Counted from the first letter of the stretch, positions 8,759-18,023 are shown. The stretch: 64,000 bases of DNA from an uncultured Pseudomonadales bacterium (GCA_943789485.1 CALSUH010000013.1:172134-236133), one strand, 5' to 3'. Notes: generated by a model not told the origin, from the sequence alone. Numbers and translations: made by a program.

Positions 8759-9280
8759 ATGAACAAATTATCACGAGTAATTGCAATGAGCCTATTTGGG
8801 CTTTCGAGATCAGTATTTGCGGCAGAAGACGAATCTGGCCCAAATCGAGCACTAGCTAATCTGGATACAAATGGAGATGGCTCAGTTAATTTCGAAGAAT
8901 TTCAGGCCCGCGGCGCCGAGGGTCTGGCTCGCCTAGATAGCGATGAGAATGGGGTGCTAACACTTGATGAATTACTGAACGCTCGCCCGGGGCCTGGGCC
9001 AGGGAATCGCGGGAGGCGCTTAGAACGTGAACCCAGCGAAGAGCAGGTCGCTCGCATGGAAGAGCGCCGCACTGCAATGGCCGAACAGGCTACGGCACGT
9101 TTCCAAGAGATGGATACTGATGGCAATGACGTGGTTAGTCTTGGAGAGTTTCAGGAAGCGAATTTCCTGCAGCTTGACAGTGACAACAATGGCTTGTTAA
9201 GCGCCGAAGAGTTACGCCCTCAGCGCGGCGGTCGGAGAGGTCCCGGTGGACACCGAGGCGGCAGACCACCTCAAGGCTAG
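8759..9280 (+). CDS. EF-hand calcium-binding protein, exported
   Basis: 173-aa protein with four EF-hand loops: Asp36-Glu47 (DTNGDGSVNFEE), Asp60-Glu71, Asp119-Glu130 (DTDGNDVVSLGE) and Asp140-Glu151. The N-terminus has a signal-like hydrophobic stretch ending near VFAAE. The linker between pairs is Pro/Gly/Arg rich and the C-terminus is a Gly-Arg-rich tail. The ATG follows AGGGAGCAGGA, a strong ribosome binding site. It precedes an ECF sigma / anti-sigma / metal-sensor gene set on the same strand, where EF-hand proteins of this type often occur, so a role in divalent-metal or calcium sensing or buffering in the periplasm is plausible but unproven. Confidence 0.85.
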   Translation: MNKLSRVIAMSLFGLSRSVFAAEDESGPNRALANLDTNGDGSVNFEEFQARGAEGLARLDSDENGVLTLDELLNARPGPGPGNRGRRLEREPSEEQVARMEERRTAMAEQATARFQEMDTDGNDVVSLGEFQEANFLQLDSDNNGLLSAEELRPQRGGRRGPGGHRGGRPPQG

Positions 9281-9477
9281 CTTCAAAGCGAGAACCATCG
9301 ATAGTCTCACAAATAGAAGAGTAGCCAAGGAAAGCGGTTCGTGAATAGTATTGCGCAAGGAATACATTCAGTAGGACGACAAGTTGATTCGAGTAAGACA
9401 CCATCGCGTACTGCTCGAATCGACGATTCGTACGATAGACTTTATGATGACGCAGGATATAGGGCACTAGCGAAACA

Positions 9478-10056
9478 TTGTCTAATTCGAACGAACCAAG
9501 CAATACCGAAATAACTGACCAAGCGTTGATGCAAGCAGTTTGCATGGGCGACAGACCCGCCTATCAGAGATTGGTCAAACGACACCTCAAATCGATCAGT
9601 CATTACGTGTATCGACTTCTGGGAAACCCCAAGGATACCCAAGACATCACGCAAGAGGTGTTTCTCAGGTTATGGATAAATGCGCAGAAGTGGAACTCAG
9701 AAAAGTCGAAGCTGACTACCTGGCTCCACCGCATCGCACACAACCTTTGCATAGATTACCTGCGCAAGCATGCAAGGATGCAAACACAAGACTCTTTCGA
9801 AGACGAGGTGATTGACTCATCCTCTAATAATGAAGAGTCAACTGATGGAAAAAACGACGAGACGGTACGAGTAAGAACAGCACTAAACGCTCTACCAGAG
9901 AATCAACGCAGTGCGTTGAGCCTGTGTCACTATCAGGGATTCTCCAACAAAGAGGCTGCTGCTATTATGAATATCTCTGTTAAGGCATTGGAATCCGCCA
10001 TCGCTAGGGCCAAGCGTAACTTACGCAAGACGCTAGCTGAAACACACAAGGATTAA
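9478..10056 (+). CDS. ECF-type RNA polymerase sigma factor
   Basis: 192-aa sigma-70 family factor with only regions 2 and 4. Region 2 runs from about YQRLVKRHLK to DITQEVFLRLW; region 4 from LPENQRSALSLCHYQGFSN through the helix-turn-helix SNKEAAAIMNISVKALESAIARA to KRNLRKTL. The frame opens at 9463; the start given is TTG 9478, while ATG 9529 (residue 18) is an alternative that would shorten region 2's lead-in only slightly. Neither has a strong ribosome binding site. The next gene, 17 nt later, looks like its membrane-bound partner. Expected to direct expression of a small stress or metal-response regulon, probably including this cluster. Confidence 0.9.
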   Translation: MSNSNEPSNTEITDQALMQAVCMGDRPAYQRLVKRHLKSISHYVYRLLGNPKDTQDITQEVFLRLWINAQKWNSEKSKLTTWLHRIAHNLCIDYLRKHARMQTQDSFEDEVIDSSSNNEESTDGKNDETVRVRTALNALPENQRSALSLCHYQGFSNKEAAAIMNISVKALESAIARAKRNLRKTLAETHKD

Positions 10057-10073
10057 ACGGTACAGGAACTTTG

Positions 10074-10523
10074 ATGACTCTAGAAAAATTTACAAGGATC
10101 ATTGATCTCTATGGCTGCAAGTCTGCACGCTGGCCACAAAGCTTGCTCGCCGAATGCGAGTCCTTCGTTACCAATAATATTGAGGCGAGGACGTTGCTCA
10201 ACCAGCAATATCAAGTTGATGAGTCAATGGCAAAGCTAGAAGTGCCGGATTTTCCTGGCCTAGAAACTCGCGTACTAAATCAATCACTACCAGAACGCAA
10301 TCGGGGCTTCTTTGAAGAAGTGATTAGCTGGCTGATACCGGATGAATATTTTGGAAAGCAAGTTTGGCGCCCAGCCATCGCCGCGTGCATCCCTTTGGTA
10401 TTCGGTATCGTGCTGGGCAATTATTTTAGTTTTGGTATTGGCATCGAAGAGGATGGCTTTCAATACTGGGACGATGAACTTGCGATGTTATCTTTAACTG
10501 ACTACACAGAGACTAATTTCTAG
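10074..10523 (+). CDS. Probable membrane-bound anti-sigma partner
   Basis: 149-aa protein with no catalytic motif. Residues 5-21 read KFTRIIDLYGCKSARWP, a pattern seen in short proteins encoded beside ECF sigma factors. A single transmembrane segment spans about 100-121 (AIAACIPLVFGIVLGNYFSF) with a short acidic periplasmic tail (EEDGFQYWDDE). This topology, cytoplasmic N-terminal domain plus one membrane helix, is that of anti-sigma factors such as CnrY or RseA-like proteins. The start is ATG 10074; the TTG three bases earlier is unlikely. It is 17 nt after the sigma gene and 2 nt before the sensor gene. The anti-sigma role is inferred from position and topology. Confidence 0.7.
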   Translation: MTLEKFTRIIDLYGCKSARWPQSLLAECESFVTNNIEARTLLNQQYQVDESMAKLEVPDFPGLETRVLNQSLPERNRGFFEEVISWLIPDEYFGKQVWRPAIAACIPLVFGIVLGNYFSFGIGIEEDGFQYWDDELAMLSLTDYTETNF

Positions 10524-10525
10524 TC

Positions 10526-11077
10526 ATGACTAAAAAAAGAATCTTGCTTATAGGCCTGCTGTTTTCGATATCGATTAACTTATTTTTTGTTGGGGGAATC
10601 GCCTATCGCGTCGCAAGCTTTGACGGCGAACAATTCGGCCGGCCACTGCCACCGAATGTAGGCTGGGTTGTGCGCGATCTGGAAGAATCACGCAGAAGCG
10701 AATTGGAGCCGCAGCTGCGGGAAAGCTTCGCGGAAATATTTCCGATACGGCGCGAGATGATGAGCGCTCAGCGGCAGGTCAATAACCTAATGTCGGCACG
10801 GCCATTCGATGCCAATGCTCTTAATGTCGCGCTTGCCTCGTTACGCGAAGCCAATATTCGCTATCAAGCGCTGTCTCACGATCAGACTAGCGAGATCCTC
10901 GGGCTACTTTCCGACGACGAAAGGCAGGCCGCACTGGAATTTGTTCAGCGTCGCGGGCCACGAGATGGCCGCGATGGTTTTAGAGGCAGAGACGGCGGTC
11001 CCGGATTCAGAAGGCCCGGCAGACCAGGTGGTCGACGGCCCCCTGACTCACCACTACCTGCAGATGCAAATCAATGA
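10526..11077 (+). CDS. Periplasmic heavy-metal sensor-like (CnrX/Spy-type) protein
   Basis: 183-aa protein with one N-terminal membrane anchor (about residues 5-26) and a helical periplasmic domain of the metal-resistance / Spy-CpxP type (NVGWVVRDLEESRRSELEPQ, FPIRREMMSAQRQ, LSDDERQAALEFVQRRG). The tail is Gly/Arg/Pro rich with repeated GRDG and RPG units. In the known CnrYXH system CnrX senses metal and relays to membrane anti-sigma CnrY and sigma CnrH; the order here (sigma, membrane protein, sensor) fits such a relay. It overlaps the following DUF1653 gene by 4 nt (ATGA). The ligand cannot be predicted; there is no obvious His/Met metal cluster like that of CnrX. Confidence 0.72.
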   Translation: MTKKRILLIGLLFSISINLFFVGGIAYRVASFDGEQFGRPLPPNVGWVVRDLEESRRSELEPQLRESFAEIFPIRREMMSAQRQVNNLMSARPFDANALNVALASLREANIRYQALSHDQTSEILGLLSDDERQAALEFVQRRGPRDGRDGFRGRDGGPGFRRPGRPGGRRPPDSPLPADANQ

Positions 11078-11301
11078 ATGAGACTGTGTTCAAGAAAGGG
11101 AAGTACCGCCACTTCAAGGGCAACGAATATGAGGTGGTTGAGTTCGCTCATCACAGCGAAACTCAAGAGCCAGTGGTGATCTACCGCGCCCTATATGGCG
11201 AACACGGTCTCTGGGTTAGACCCTTCGACATGTTCTTCGAAACTATAGAGCGCGATGGCAAGACATTTAAACGCTTCGAATACATTGGCGACGCAATCTA
11301 A
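11074..11301 (+). CDS. DUF1653 family protein
   Basis: 75-aa cytoplasmic protein of the DUF1653 family: KGKYRHFKGNEYEVVEFAHH, then EPVVIYRALYGEHGLWVRP, ending FKRFEYIG, all typical of the family. Function unknown. The start overlaps the sensor gene stop by 4 nt, so it is co-translated with the sigma cluster, although DUF1653 genes usually occur elsewhere and the link may be incidental. Confidence 0.9.
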   Translation: MNETVFKKGKYRHFKGNEYEVVEFAHHSETQEPVVIYRALYGEHGLWVRPFDMFFETIERDGKTFKRFEYIGDAI

Positions 11302-11582
11302 GCTCTTATCGCCTGCTTCGCGCAGACGGAGGAAGTCTCCGCTGGAGGTCTTTAATGTCCCCGGGCTGTAGATCGCATCTAAACACGTACTGAACTCCCG
11401 ATATATCAACAGCTGCGCCGTTACGGATTCGCTCAAATTCTTAGGACTTCCTCGAATAGCGCTCTACTTTGATTGCCTTAGATTATTCAAGCCACGGGTA
11501 GTAAACAGGAGAACTATAGACTGAGCCGTGCCAATGCCGTTATTCTGCGCTCCTGTACTCTACCAAATTAGTCGAGAAAATA

Positions 11583-13274
11583 ATGAAGCCACTACAACTC
11601 CTTAGCCTATCCCTATTCAGCAGCGCAGTGCTCATAAACTGCAGTTCCGAATCGAATGAAAGTGCCGAGCAGCTTGCCGAGCCGATGGTCGCAGCAGCAT
11701 CGGAAACTGCAGAAATCCAAGCGCTACTGCATGAGCACATCGCGGTGCTAGCCTCGGATGAGTTCGAGGGACGCGCGCCTGCCACGCCAGGTGAAGAGAA
11801 GACCATCAACTACCTCCGCTCCAAGTTCGAGGCGCTCGGTATCGGCCCGGGCAATGGCGACTCTTATTTTCAGAGTGTTTCCGTCACCGAGATCACCACC
11901 GCCAGTGACGCAGTACTCACCTTCAGTGGCAGCAACTATGATGCAGAACTGGAATACGCTACCGAAATGATCGTTGGTAGCCAACAGCAAATCCCAACCA
12001 CTTCCATCGTCGATAGCGAACTCGTATTCGTCGGCTATGGCGTGGTGGCACCGGAAAGAAATTGGAATGATTATGCGGGTATCGATGTAGTTGGCAAGAC
12101 GGTAGTCATCCTTGTGAACGATCCGGGTTACGCCACACAAGACCCAGATGTATTCAATGGCAATGCCATGACCTACTACGGCCGCTGGACTTACAAATAT
12201 GAAGAGGCGGCAAGACAAGGTGCCGCCGGCGCACTCATTGTGCACGAGACCGGACCTGCAGGCTACGGCTGGGAAGTTGTCAGCGGTAGCTGGTCTGGCC
12301 CTCAGATTGGATTGCAGGCGGACAACCTCAATACCGACAAGAATGATATCGAAGGCTGGCTAACTTTGGATTCCGCCGAGGCTCTATTCGCGGGTGCCGG
12401 ATTGAACTATCAACAGCTCAAGGCCACGGCTGCCCAGCCAGGCTTCACCGCTGTCCCCTTAGGAGACGTTACTGCATCGGTGACGATTCAGAATTCGGTA
12501 CGCACATCCTTATCGCAAAACGTGATCGCGATGATTCCTGGCACTGATCGAGCTGAGGAAACAATTATTTACACCGCGCACTGGGATCACCTTGGTGTAA
12601 ACGCTGAGCTAGCGGGGGATACTATTTACAATGGCGCTGCCGATAACGCCACAGGCACAGCAGCGCTACTGGCAATGGCAAAGATGCATGCCGATGCGGG
12701 TCCTGCACCACGCAGCGTTGTCTTCCTTGCAGTTACCGCCGAAGAATCGGGCCTGCTAGGTTCGCGCTGGTATGCCGAGCATCCTGTATTTCCACTGGCG
12801 ACTACCGTCGCGAATATCAACATAGATGTACTCAATACCTACGGCCCGACGCATGACATCGTCGTAGTGGGAAATGGTAGCAGCGAGCTGGAAGCCTATC
12901 TTGAAGAGGCCGCTACTACTCAGGGTCGCCATCTCATTGAAGAACCCAATCCCGAGCGCGGTTACTACTACCGCTCCGACCATTTCAATTTCGCCAAGGC
13001 TGGCGTGCCTGCCCTCTACGCCGAGTCCGGAGAAGACAGTGTTGAGTTTGGTAAAGAATGGGGAGCGCAGCAGGCACAGGACTACAATGAAAATCGTTAC
13101 CACGCGCCTTCAGATGAATACGATCCGAACTGGAACTTAGAAGGTGCCGCACAGGACATACTCTTGTACTTCGATGTTGCCAGTAAGCTGAGTCATGAGT
13201 CTAGCTTCCCTAACTGGCTTGAAGGAAACGAGTTTAAAAGCATTCGCGATGCCACAAGCTCGTCACGCCCCTAA
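11583..13274 (+). CDS. M28 family zinc peptidase, lipoprotein
   Basis: 563-aa lipoprotein (lipobox VLINC, Cys20) with a PA-like insert at about 140-290 and an M28 aminopeptidase domain. Zinc and catalytic residues are visible: His333 and Asp335 (HWDHLG), Asp354 (GAADNATG), Glu387-Glu388 (TAEESG), Asp415 (NINID) and His467 (SDHFNF). It should trim N-terminal residues from peptides at the outer membrane or periplasm. It is monocistronic. Its last 92 nt, including the stop codon, recur exactly at 18233-18324 (repeat A), so the 3' end of this gene was involved in a rearrangement. Confidence 0.9.
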   Translation: MKPLQLLSLSLFSSAVLINCSSESNESAEQLAEPMVAAASETAEIQALLHEHIAVLASDEFEGRAPATPGEEKTINYLRSKFEALGIGPGNGDSYFQSVSVTEITTASDAVLTFSGSNYDAELEYATEMIVGSQQQIPTTSIVDSELVFVGYGVVAPERNWNDYAGIDVVGKTVVILVNDPGYATQDPDVFNGNAMTYYGRWTYKYEEAARQGAAGALIVHETGPAGYGWEVVSGSWSGPQIGLQADNLNTDKNDIEGWLTLDSAEALFAGAGLNYQQLKATAAQPGFTAVPLGDVTASVTIQNSVRTSLSQNVIAMIPGTDRAEETIIYTAHWDHLGVNAELAGDTIYNGAADNATGTAALLAMAKMHADAGPAPRSVVFLAVTAEESGLLGSRWYAEHPVFPLATTVANINIDVLNTYGPTHDIVVVGNGSSELEAYLEEAATTQGRHLIEEPNPERGYYYRSDHFNFAKAGVPALYAESGEDSVEFGKEWGAQQAQDYNENRYHAPSDEYDPNWNLEGAAQDILLYFDVASKLSHESSFPNWLEGNEFKSIRDATSSSRP

Positions 13275-13275
13275 G
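13184..13275 (+). repeat. Repeat A, copy 1 (3' end of M28 peptidase gene)
   Basis: 92 nt, identical base for base to 18233-18324. It covers the last 30 codons and the stop of the peptidase gene plus one base. Similarity ends abruptly on both sides. Confidence 0.97.
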
Positions 13276-13324
13276 CGAATTTATCCATTACCGTGCCGTC
13301 ATTCAATCTTCTCTACCCTAAAGA

Positions 13325-14431
13325 TTAACGTAAAGTATTCTTTTTCGTATCGCTTCTAGAATTACTGAAAAGATAATGTGCTACTAACCATTGCCTACCG
13401 TTATCTAATCCAAACAACTCAGCGCATGACATGTAAAAAATACGCCAGCGATGGAACCAAAGCTTAGCTTCCTCATCTGAGAAATTTTCCTTAAAGGCAT
13501 CAATAACTCGGTCTTTATTATTGTCAGTCTTCTCTAACCAGTGATTACAGGTTTTTTCATAATGCTGACCATTAATCAGCCAACGACACTCAATTTTTAA
13601 CTTTTCCTGAAAATGGAGCAATGTGTCGATTGATGGCATTAGCCCCCCAGTGAAAAAATATTTAGACATCCAATCTTGTTCGCTTTTTACATCGAATGGA
13701 TACATAACATTACGATGCGCAAAAATGTGCAAAAATAGCTTTCCTTCGGATGTAAGCCAATCTGATATTCGCTCAAACAATTGTCGATAGTTACGCATGT
13801 GTTCAAACATTTCGATGGAAATTACTCGGTCAAATTGCGCTGACTCTAGTTCCAGAAAATTGACGTCCGCCGTAATGACAGTAACATTACTGAAGCCAGC
13901 TTTTCGACATAGCTTGTCAATATAGCTCTTTTGGCTGCTTGAATTTGAAACCGCTGTGATTTTGCTTCTGGGGTAGTTCTCAGCCATCCAAAGGGTAAGA
14001 GAACCCCAACCGCAGCCCAACTCCAATATGACCTGATCATTGTCAAGCTCAGCACGCTTCGAATAGAGCGCCAGCATTTCTTCTTCGGCTTGATCTAATG
14101 TTGTGTTGGAATCTGGATAATATGCACAGCTATATTTTAAGCGCTTCCCAAGCGATGCAAGATAGAAGTCCGTTGCAACCTCATAATGCTGCTCGTTAGC
14201 GGCATCGGTATCAATTGCAATAGGGCTTCTTCTTAGCTCTTCAATTAATTTTTGAAAGCGATCTTGTTGATATTCTGGATGGCTAATAAATTCGTCTTTA
14301 AGACGCTTTTTACAGAGACGACGAATACCGTAACGCACCATGAAATCAGGAAGTCTCCCCTGCTCGGAGAGTTCGATTAGCTTGCCGGCAAAGGGAATGC
14401 CAATTGCAGGTTGTTTTTTTGTTATGTTCAT
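13325..14431 (-). CDS. Cyclopropane-fatty-acid-synthase-like methyltransferase (second copy)
   Basis: 368-aa SAM-dependent methyltransferase related to cyclopropane fatty acid synthase. Seen: QHYEVATDFYLASLG (81-95) with the lipid/active-site lead-in, SAM motif I ELGCGWGS (137-144), and the downstream FDRVISIEMFEHM block. It is shorter than true CFA synthases and diverges from its neighbour (14444-15799), so it probably modifies lipids in a different way; related clusters make methylated or furan fatty acids. It is the last gene of a four-gene minus-strand run. The cluster lies between two exact copies of repeat A. Confidence 0.85.
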   Translation of the reverse strand: MNITKKQPAIGIPFAGKLIELSEQGRLPDFMVRYGIRRLCKKRLKDEFISHPEYQQDRFQKLIEELRRSPIAIDTDAANEQHYEVATDFYLASLGKRLKYSCAYYPDSNTTLDQAEEEMLALYSKRAELDNDQVILELGCGWGSLTLWMAENYPRSKITAVSNSSSQKSYIDKLCRKAGFSNVTVITADVNFLELESAQFDRVISIEMFEHMRNYRQLFERISDWLTSEGKLFLHIFAHRNVMYPFDVKSEQDWMSKYFFTGGLMPSIDTLLHFQEKLKIECRWLINGQHYEKTCNHWLEKTDNNKDRVIDAFKENFSDEEAKLWFHRWRIFYMSCAELFGLDNGRQWLVAHYLFSNSRSDTKKNTLR

Positions 14432-14443
14432 CTAGGCTCCCTA

Positions 14444-15799
14444 TTAACGACCTGCATCATGAGTTTCTAGCGGGCTATTTATGCTAGCTTGTTTGCGGAA
14501 AAGAATCTGTCCGACACTGATCGCGCGCTCATCAAAAGCCCCCTCACAATAACAAAAATAGAATTCCCACATCCGCTGAAAGCTGGAGTTGTAGCCTTGC
14601 TCTTTGACTTGCTCAATATTTTCGTAGAAGCGTTTTCGCCAATCGCGCAAGGTTTGGGCATAGCTAAGCCCCATGTCGTGTACATCTTCCAGCATTAAGC
14701 GATTTCTGCTGGCGTAGTCTATGATTACGCTATAGCACGGCATAAAACCACCCGGAAAGATGTACTTTTTAATATAATCAACTTGTTTCAATGCTCTATG
14801 ATACTGATCATCGTCTATAACAATTGCTTGAACTAGTGCTTTGCCTTCAGGCTTCAACAGGGAGTTTAGCTTTCTAAAATAGGTGTCGAGGTATTGATGA
14901 CCCACCGCTTCGATCATTTCGATTGAAACTAATTTATCGTAGAGCCCTCCAACATCGCGATAATCTTGGAGTTTAACCGTAACTAAATCGCTTAAACCTT
15001 CTCGCACAATGCGCTCTTGGGTTTCATTAAACTGTTCTTGAGAAATGGTTACGGTGGTAACTTTGCACCCAACGACACTGGCTGCGAAACAAGCGAACCC
15101 ACCCCATCCTGAGCCAATTTCGATAAGATGATCTTGCTTTTTCAATTCTAATGCAGCGCAAATTCTATGAAGCTTCCGGCATGATGCCTGATCGAGGTCA
15201 TCACCTGCCTCATATAACGCGGACGAATACATCATTCGCTGATCTAGAAATAGACGAAAAAATGGATTGCCTAAATCATAATGAGTAGCTATGTTCTTCT
15301 TAGATCCACGCCTAGTATTGCGTCTAAATTTATTCCATAGGCGAAATGATGATTGAGCAAACCGCGCTAAACCGGATTCCATCTGGTTTAGCACCAATCT
15401 GTTCTTAACAAATATTCTAATTAATTTGCTCAGATCGTCAGCACTCCACAAGCCATTGAGATAAGCCTCAGCTGCCCCGTTACTGCCACTTAATGCAACC
15501 TGCGTATAGCTACTAAGGTCGTGTATTACCAAGGTGCATTGCAACGTCGCATCGCTGTTGCCTACACTAGTAGTTCCGACTGGATCTACAAGATGAATAT
15601 AGCCACCTTCAAGCTTCTGAAACAATGCAATAAACTTATTACGAAAGAAACGATCAACTACGGAATTTTTTCTTGCAGCCTCTAATTGATGTCCAACAGG
15701 TGCGAAAATGGACGGTATGCTTTCGCCTTGAGGAAATTGGCTAGAGTTTACGGTGATCTGATATTTTGCAGCTGAATTAGTCATATAGTTGATATTCAC
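14444..15799 (-). CDS. Cyclopropane-fatty-acyl-phospholipid synthase
   Basis: 451-aa enzyme of the CFA synthase family that methylates the double bond of unsaturated acyl chains in membrane phospholipids using SAM. Evidence: ATHYDLGNPFFRLFLD (171-186), YSSALYE, SAM motif EIGSGWGG (227-234), and VSIEMIEAVGHQY, which includes the Glu of the bicarbonate-binding site region. N-terminal about 165 residues form the usual CFA lead domain. Start Met1 or Met6 (15784). It lies 3 nt after the DUF1365 gene and 12 nt before the second methyltransferase. Confidence 0.9.
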   Translation of the reverse strand: MNINYMTNSAAKYQITVNSSQFPQGESIPSIFAPVGHQLEAARKNSVVDRFFRNKFIALFQKLEGGYIHLVDPVGTTSVGNSDATLQCTLVIHDLSSYTQVALSGSNGAAEAYLNGLWSADDLSKLIRIFVKNRLVLNQMESGLARFAQSSFRLWNKFRRNTRRGSKKNIATHYDLGNPFFRLFLDQRMMYSSALYEAGDDLDQASCRKLHRICAALELKKQDHLIEIGSGWGGFACFAASVVGCKVTTVTISQEQFNETQERIVREGLSDLVTVKLQDYRDVGGLYDKLVSIEMIEAVGHQYLDTYFRKLNSLLKPEGKALVQAIVIDDDQYHRALKQVDYIKKYIFPGGFMPCYSVIIDYASRNRLMLEDVHDMGLSYAQTLRDWRKRFYENIEQVKEQGYNSSFQRMWEFYFCYCEGAFDERAISVGQILFRKQASINSPLETHDAGR

Positions 15800-15802
15800 A
15801 TA

Positions 15803-16552
15803 TTATTTTGGATGCGAAAAGAAAGGAACTCGCTTGAACCACAAGCACATCGCTTGATAGTAAATCGCTAAAACGGTTTTAATACATACCAATGGATAGC
15901 GAAAGGGCAGAAGGTTTGCTTGAGCGCGAGTCAAAGGCTTGCCGTTAAGCGTCATTGACGCATAAAAAATGGGTTCGTCGTTCTTAGACAAACCCATTTT
16001 AATATAAAATTCGGTATCGCTTATTCGATACTTCCATCGGTACTGGAGATCCATTGGCATAAAGGGCGAAACATGAAACTGTTTATCAAATTTAGCGACA
16101 TGAAAGCCTTGACCATCTATTTCCCCATCAATAGAACCAATGTCATGCACATACGTAAAACGCTCATTCCATGGTGTGTTGTGTACTTCAGCCACGAGAT
16201 AACGCAACTGACTATCTTGATAACATGCCACAAAGACAATAGGATTAAAACAGAATCCCCAATAGCTCATATTGGCCAAAAGATAAGCCTCACCACCGAA
16301 TGAGTTGCCTGTGTGCTCCTTTATTGTAAAGCATACTTCTTGGTATAAACTTTGACGACCTGGAAGATAGTTTTGCCGCTTGAATTGGACCAGATTGAAT
16401 CCGCCAGACGACCACCAACGACTAGCGCGGTCGAGAACACTTAGTTGCTTTATATCCACCCAAACTTGAAGCATACGATAGCGAAACTTGTGCTCAACCG
16501 GTTTAAATCGGCTATGAGTTACCCAGCCCTCGAATAATTTCAGGCTGTTCAT
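15803..16552 (-). CDS. DUF1365 family protein
   Basis: 249-aa DUF1365 protein: begins LFEGWVTHSRFKPVEHKFRY, includes SYWGFCFNPIVFVACYQD and VAEVHNTPWNERFTYV, ending PLVCIKTVLAIYYQAMCLWFKRVPF. These are hallmark family blocks. Its function is unknown, but the gene is almost always placed between a flavin amine-oxidase-like gene and CFA synthase genes, as here, so a role in fatty-acyl modification is likely. The start overlaps the FAD gene stop by 4 nt. Confidence 0.9.
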   Translation of the reverse strand: MNSLKLFEGWVTHSRFKPVEHKFRYRMLQVWVDIKQLSVLDRASRWWSSGGFNLVQFKRQNYLPGRQSLYQEVCFTIKEHTGNSFGGEAYLLANMSYWGFCFNPIVFVACYQDSQLRYLVAEVHNTPWNERFTYVHDIGSIDGEIDGQGFHVAKFDKQFHVSPFMPMDLQYRWKYRISDTEFYIKMGLSKNDEPIFYASMTLNGKPLTRAQANLLPFRYPLVCIKTVLAIYYQAMCLWFKRVPFFSHPK

Positions 16553-17817
16553 TTTATTTGCGACCGAATTAGTTGGCTAATTTCTGCCGCGCTTCGTGCG
16601 CCATCTTCATGGAAGCCCCAACCCCAATAAGCACCAACAAAATAAGTGGCTTGCCGGCCGTCAATTAGTGACTTTTTCTTTTGCGCGGCAACACTCTCAG
16701 CCGTAAACACTGGGTGGTAATAAACTCTCTCTGCCAATATTTTGTCAGCATCTATCTTGTGTTGATTGTTCAAGGAAGTAAAAATATTTGATTCCAGCTT
16801 CAGCCCTTGAAGTAAATTCATCCAATAGTTGGCTGTGCAAACTCTCTGGGTATTCGAATCAAAATCATTCGGGACTTCAACATTCCAGCTCGCCCAAGAC
16901 AAGGTGTTGGCATGCATTATCGTTTCATCAGTATGCACTATTACACGATTTTCTTCGAATGGGATAGCAGACAAAATATCTTGCTCGTCCTTACTGGGCT
17001 TATCCAATATAGCTAATGCGCTATCAGCATGCAGCGCCATTACTACCGCATCAAATTCGTTCTCATCACCGTCGACGGTAAGCACTTTAATACCTTGCCC
17101 TCGTATAATCTTATTTACCGTCGAGCCAGTTTTCCACTGCACATTTAGCTGCTCGCGCAGAGCTTTTACGTAACTGCTGGAACCGTTCTTAACGACCTGC
17201 CATTGTGGACGGTTGCGTATCTTCATTAAACCGTGACGAGAAAAGAAATCTACTAAGTGATGAATCGGAAATTGCGTGACTCGTTCAGGCGTAGCTGACC
17301 AAAGCGCACTAATCATTGGCAGCAAGTGGTCATTAATGAACCCTTTACTGTATTTTTTTTCCTTTAGATATTCAGCGACAGTTTTTTTTGTATCGTTAAT
17401 TCTAAGGACTTTTGGTGCAGTCTTATAGAACCGAACAATATCGAAGATCATGTGATAGAAACTGAAGCTAAATAAATTACCGCGCTGACAGAAAAGCTTG
17501 TTAGGATTGGTCGCGTTATAGACCACATTGGACCGCCGGTTATACGCTGAAAAGCTCATATTGGTAGCTTGCGATTCAACACCAATTGAATCTAACATCG
17601 CACAGAAATTCGGATAGAATTCTCGGCAAAAAATAATAAAGCCGCTATCAATATTTACTGTCTGATTGTTTACTATCAACTGATGTGTGTCGGTGTGGCC
17701 GCCGACATAATTTTCTTTCTCGAAGAGCGTAACTTGGTATTCGTCATGCAGGTGATATGCGGCACTTAGACCCGATATACCTGCCCCAATTATAGCTATA
17801 CGTTTTTTAATCGCCAT
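16549..17817 (-). CDS. FAD-dependent oxidoreductase of the CFA cluster
   Basis: 422-aa flavin amine-oxidase-like / NAD(P)-binding oxidoreductase. Dinucleotide-binding motif IAIIGAGISGLSAAYHL near the N-terminus, FEKENYVGGHTDTHQ, INIDSGFIIF-type segment and C-terminal FVGAYWGWGFHEDGARSA. In Rhodobacter sphaeroides a comparable gene set with DUF1365 and CFA-like genes belongs to the RpoE-ChrR singlet-oxygen regulon; no sigma/ChrR pair is next to it here. It probably desaturates or oxidises modified fatty acyl chains. First gene of the run; about 600 nt of scarred DNA lies upstream. Confidence 0.88.
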   Translation of the reverse strand: MAIKKRIAIIGAGISGLSAAYHLHDEYQVTLFEKENYVGGHTDTHQLIVNNQTVNIDSGFIIFCREFYPNFCAMLDSIGVESQATNMSFSAYNRRSNVVYNATNPNKLFCQRGNLFSFSFYHMIFDIVRFYKTAPKVLRINDTKKTVAEYLKEKKYSKGFINDHLLPMISALWSATPERVTQFPIHHLVDFFSRHGLMKIRNRPQWQVVKNGSSSYVKALREQLNVQWKTGSTVNKIIRGQGIKVLTVDGDENEFDAVVMALHADSALAILDKPSKDEQDILSAIPFEENRVIVHTDETIMHANTLSWASWNVEVPNDFDSNTQRVCTANYWMNLLQGLKLESNIFTSLNNQHKIDADKILAERVYYHPVFTAESVAAQKKKSLIDGRQATYFVGAYWGWGFHEDGARSAAEISQLIRSQIK

Positions 17818-18023
17818 ACTGGCTCAAATTCGCTCTCTGTAATGCTGAACTACACGGTGAAATCTTAAATCTATTCTAAATTGCCAAGATTTAGATAGAA
17901 AATTTCTCTAAAGTATTTAATAAGCCAGCTAGCCCTAAGTTTTGCTCATTAGAAAATAGAGACGCAGCGAGCGAACATAGGATTTGTCCAAAACGATAGT
18001 TACGCTCTTTTTGGTATAAAAGA

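Noticed and set aside
9135..9545. Minus-strand 136-codon frame between the EF-hand and sigma genes
   Set aside because: Mostly antisense to the EF-hand gene, with no protein-like composition.
11748..12245. Long antisense frame in the M28 peptidase gene
   Set aside because: Shadow of a strongly coding plus-strand gene; no ribosome binding site.
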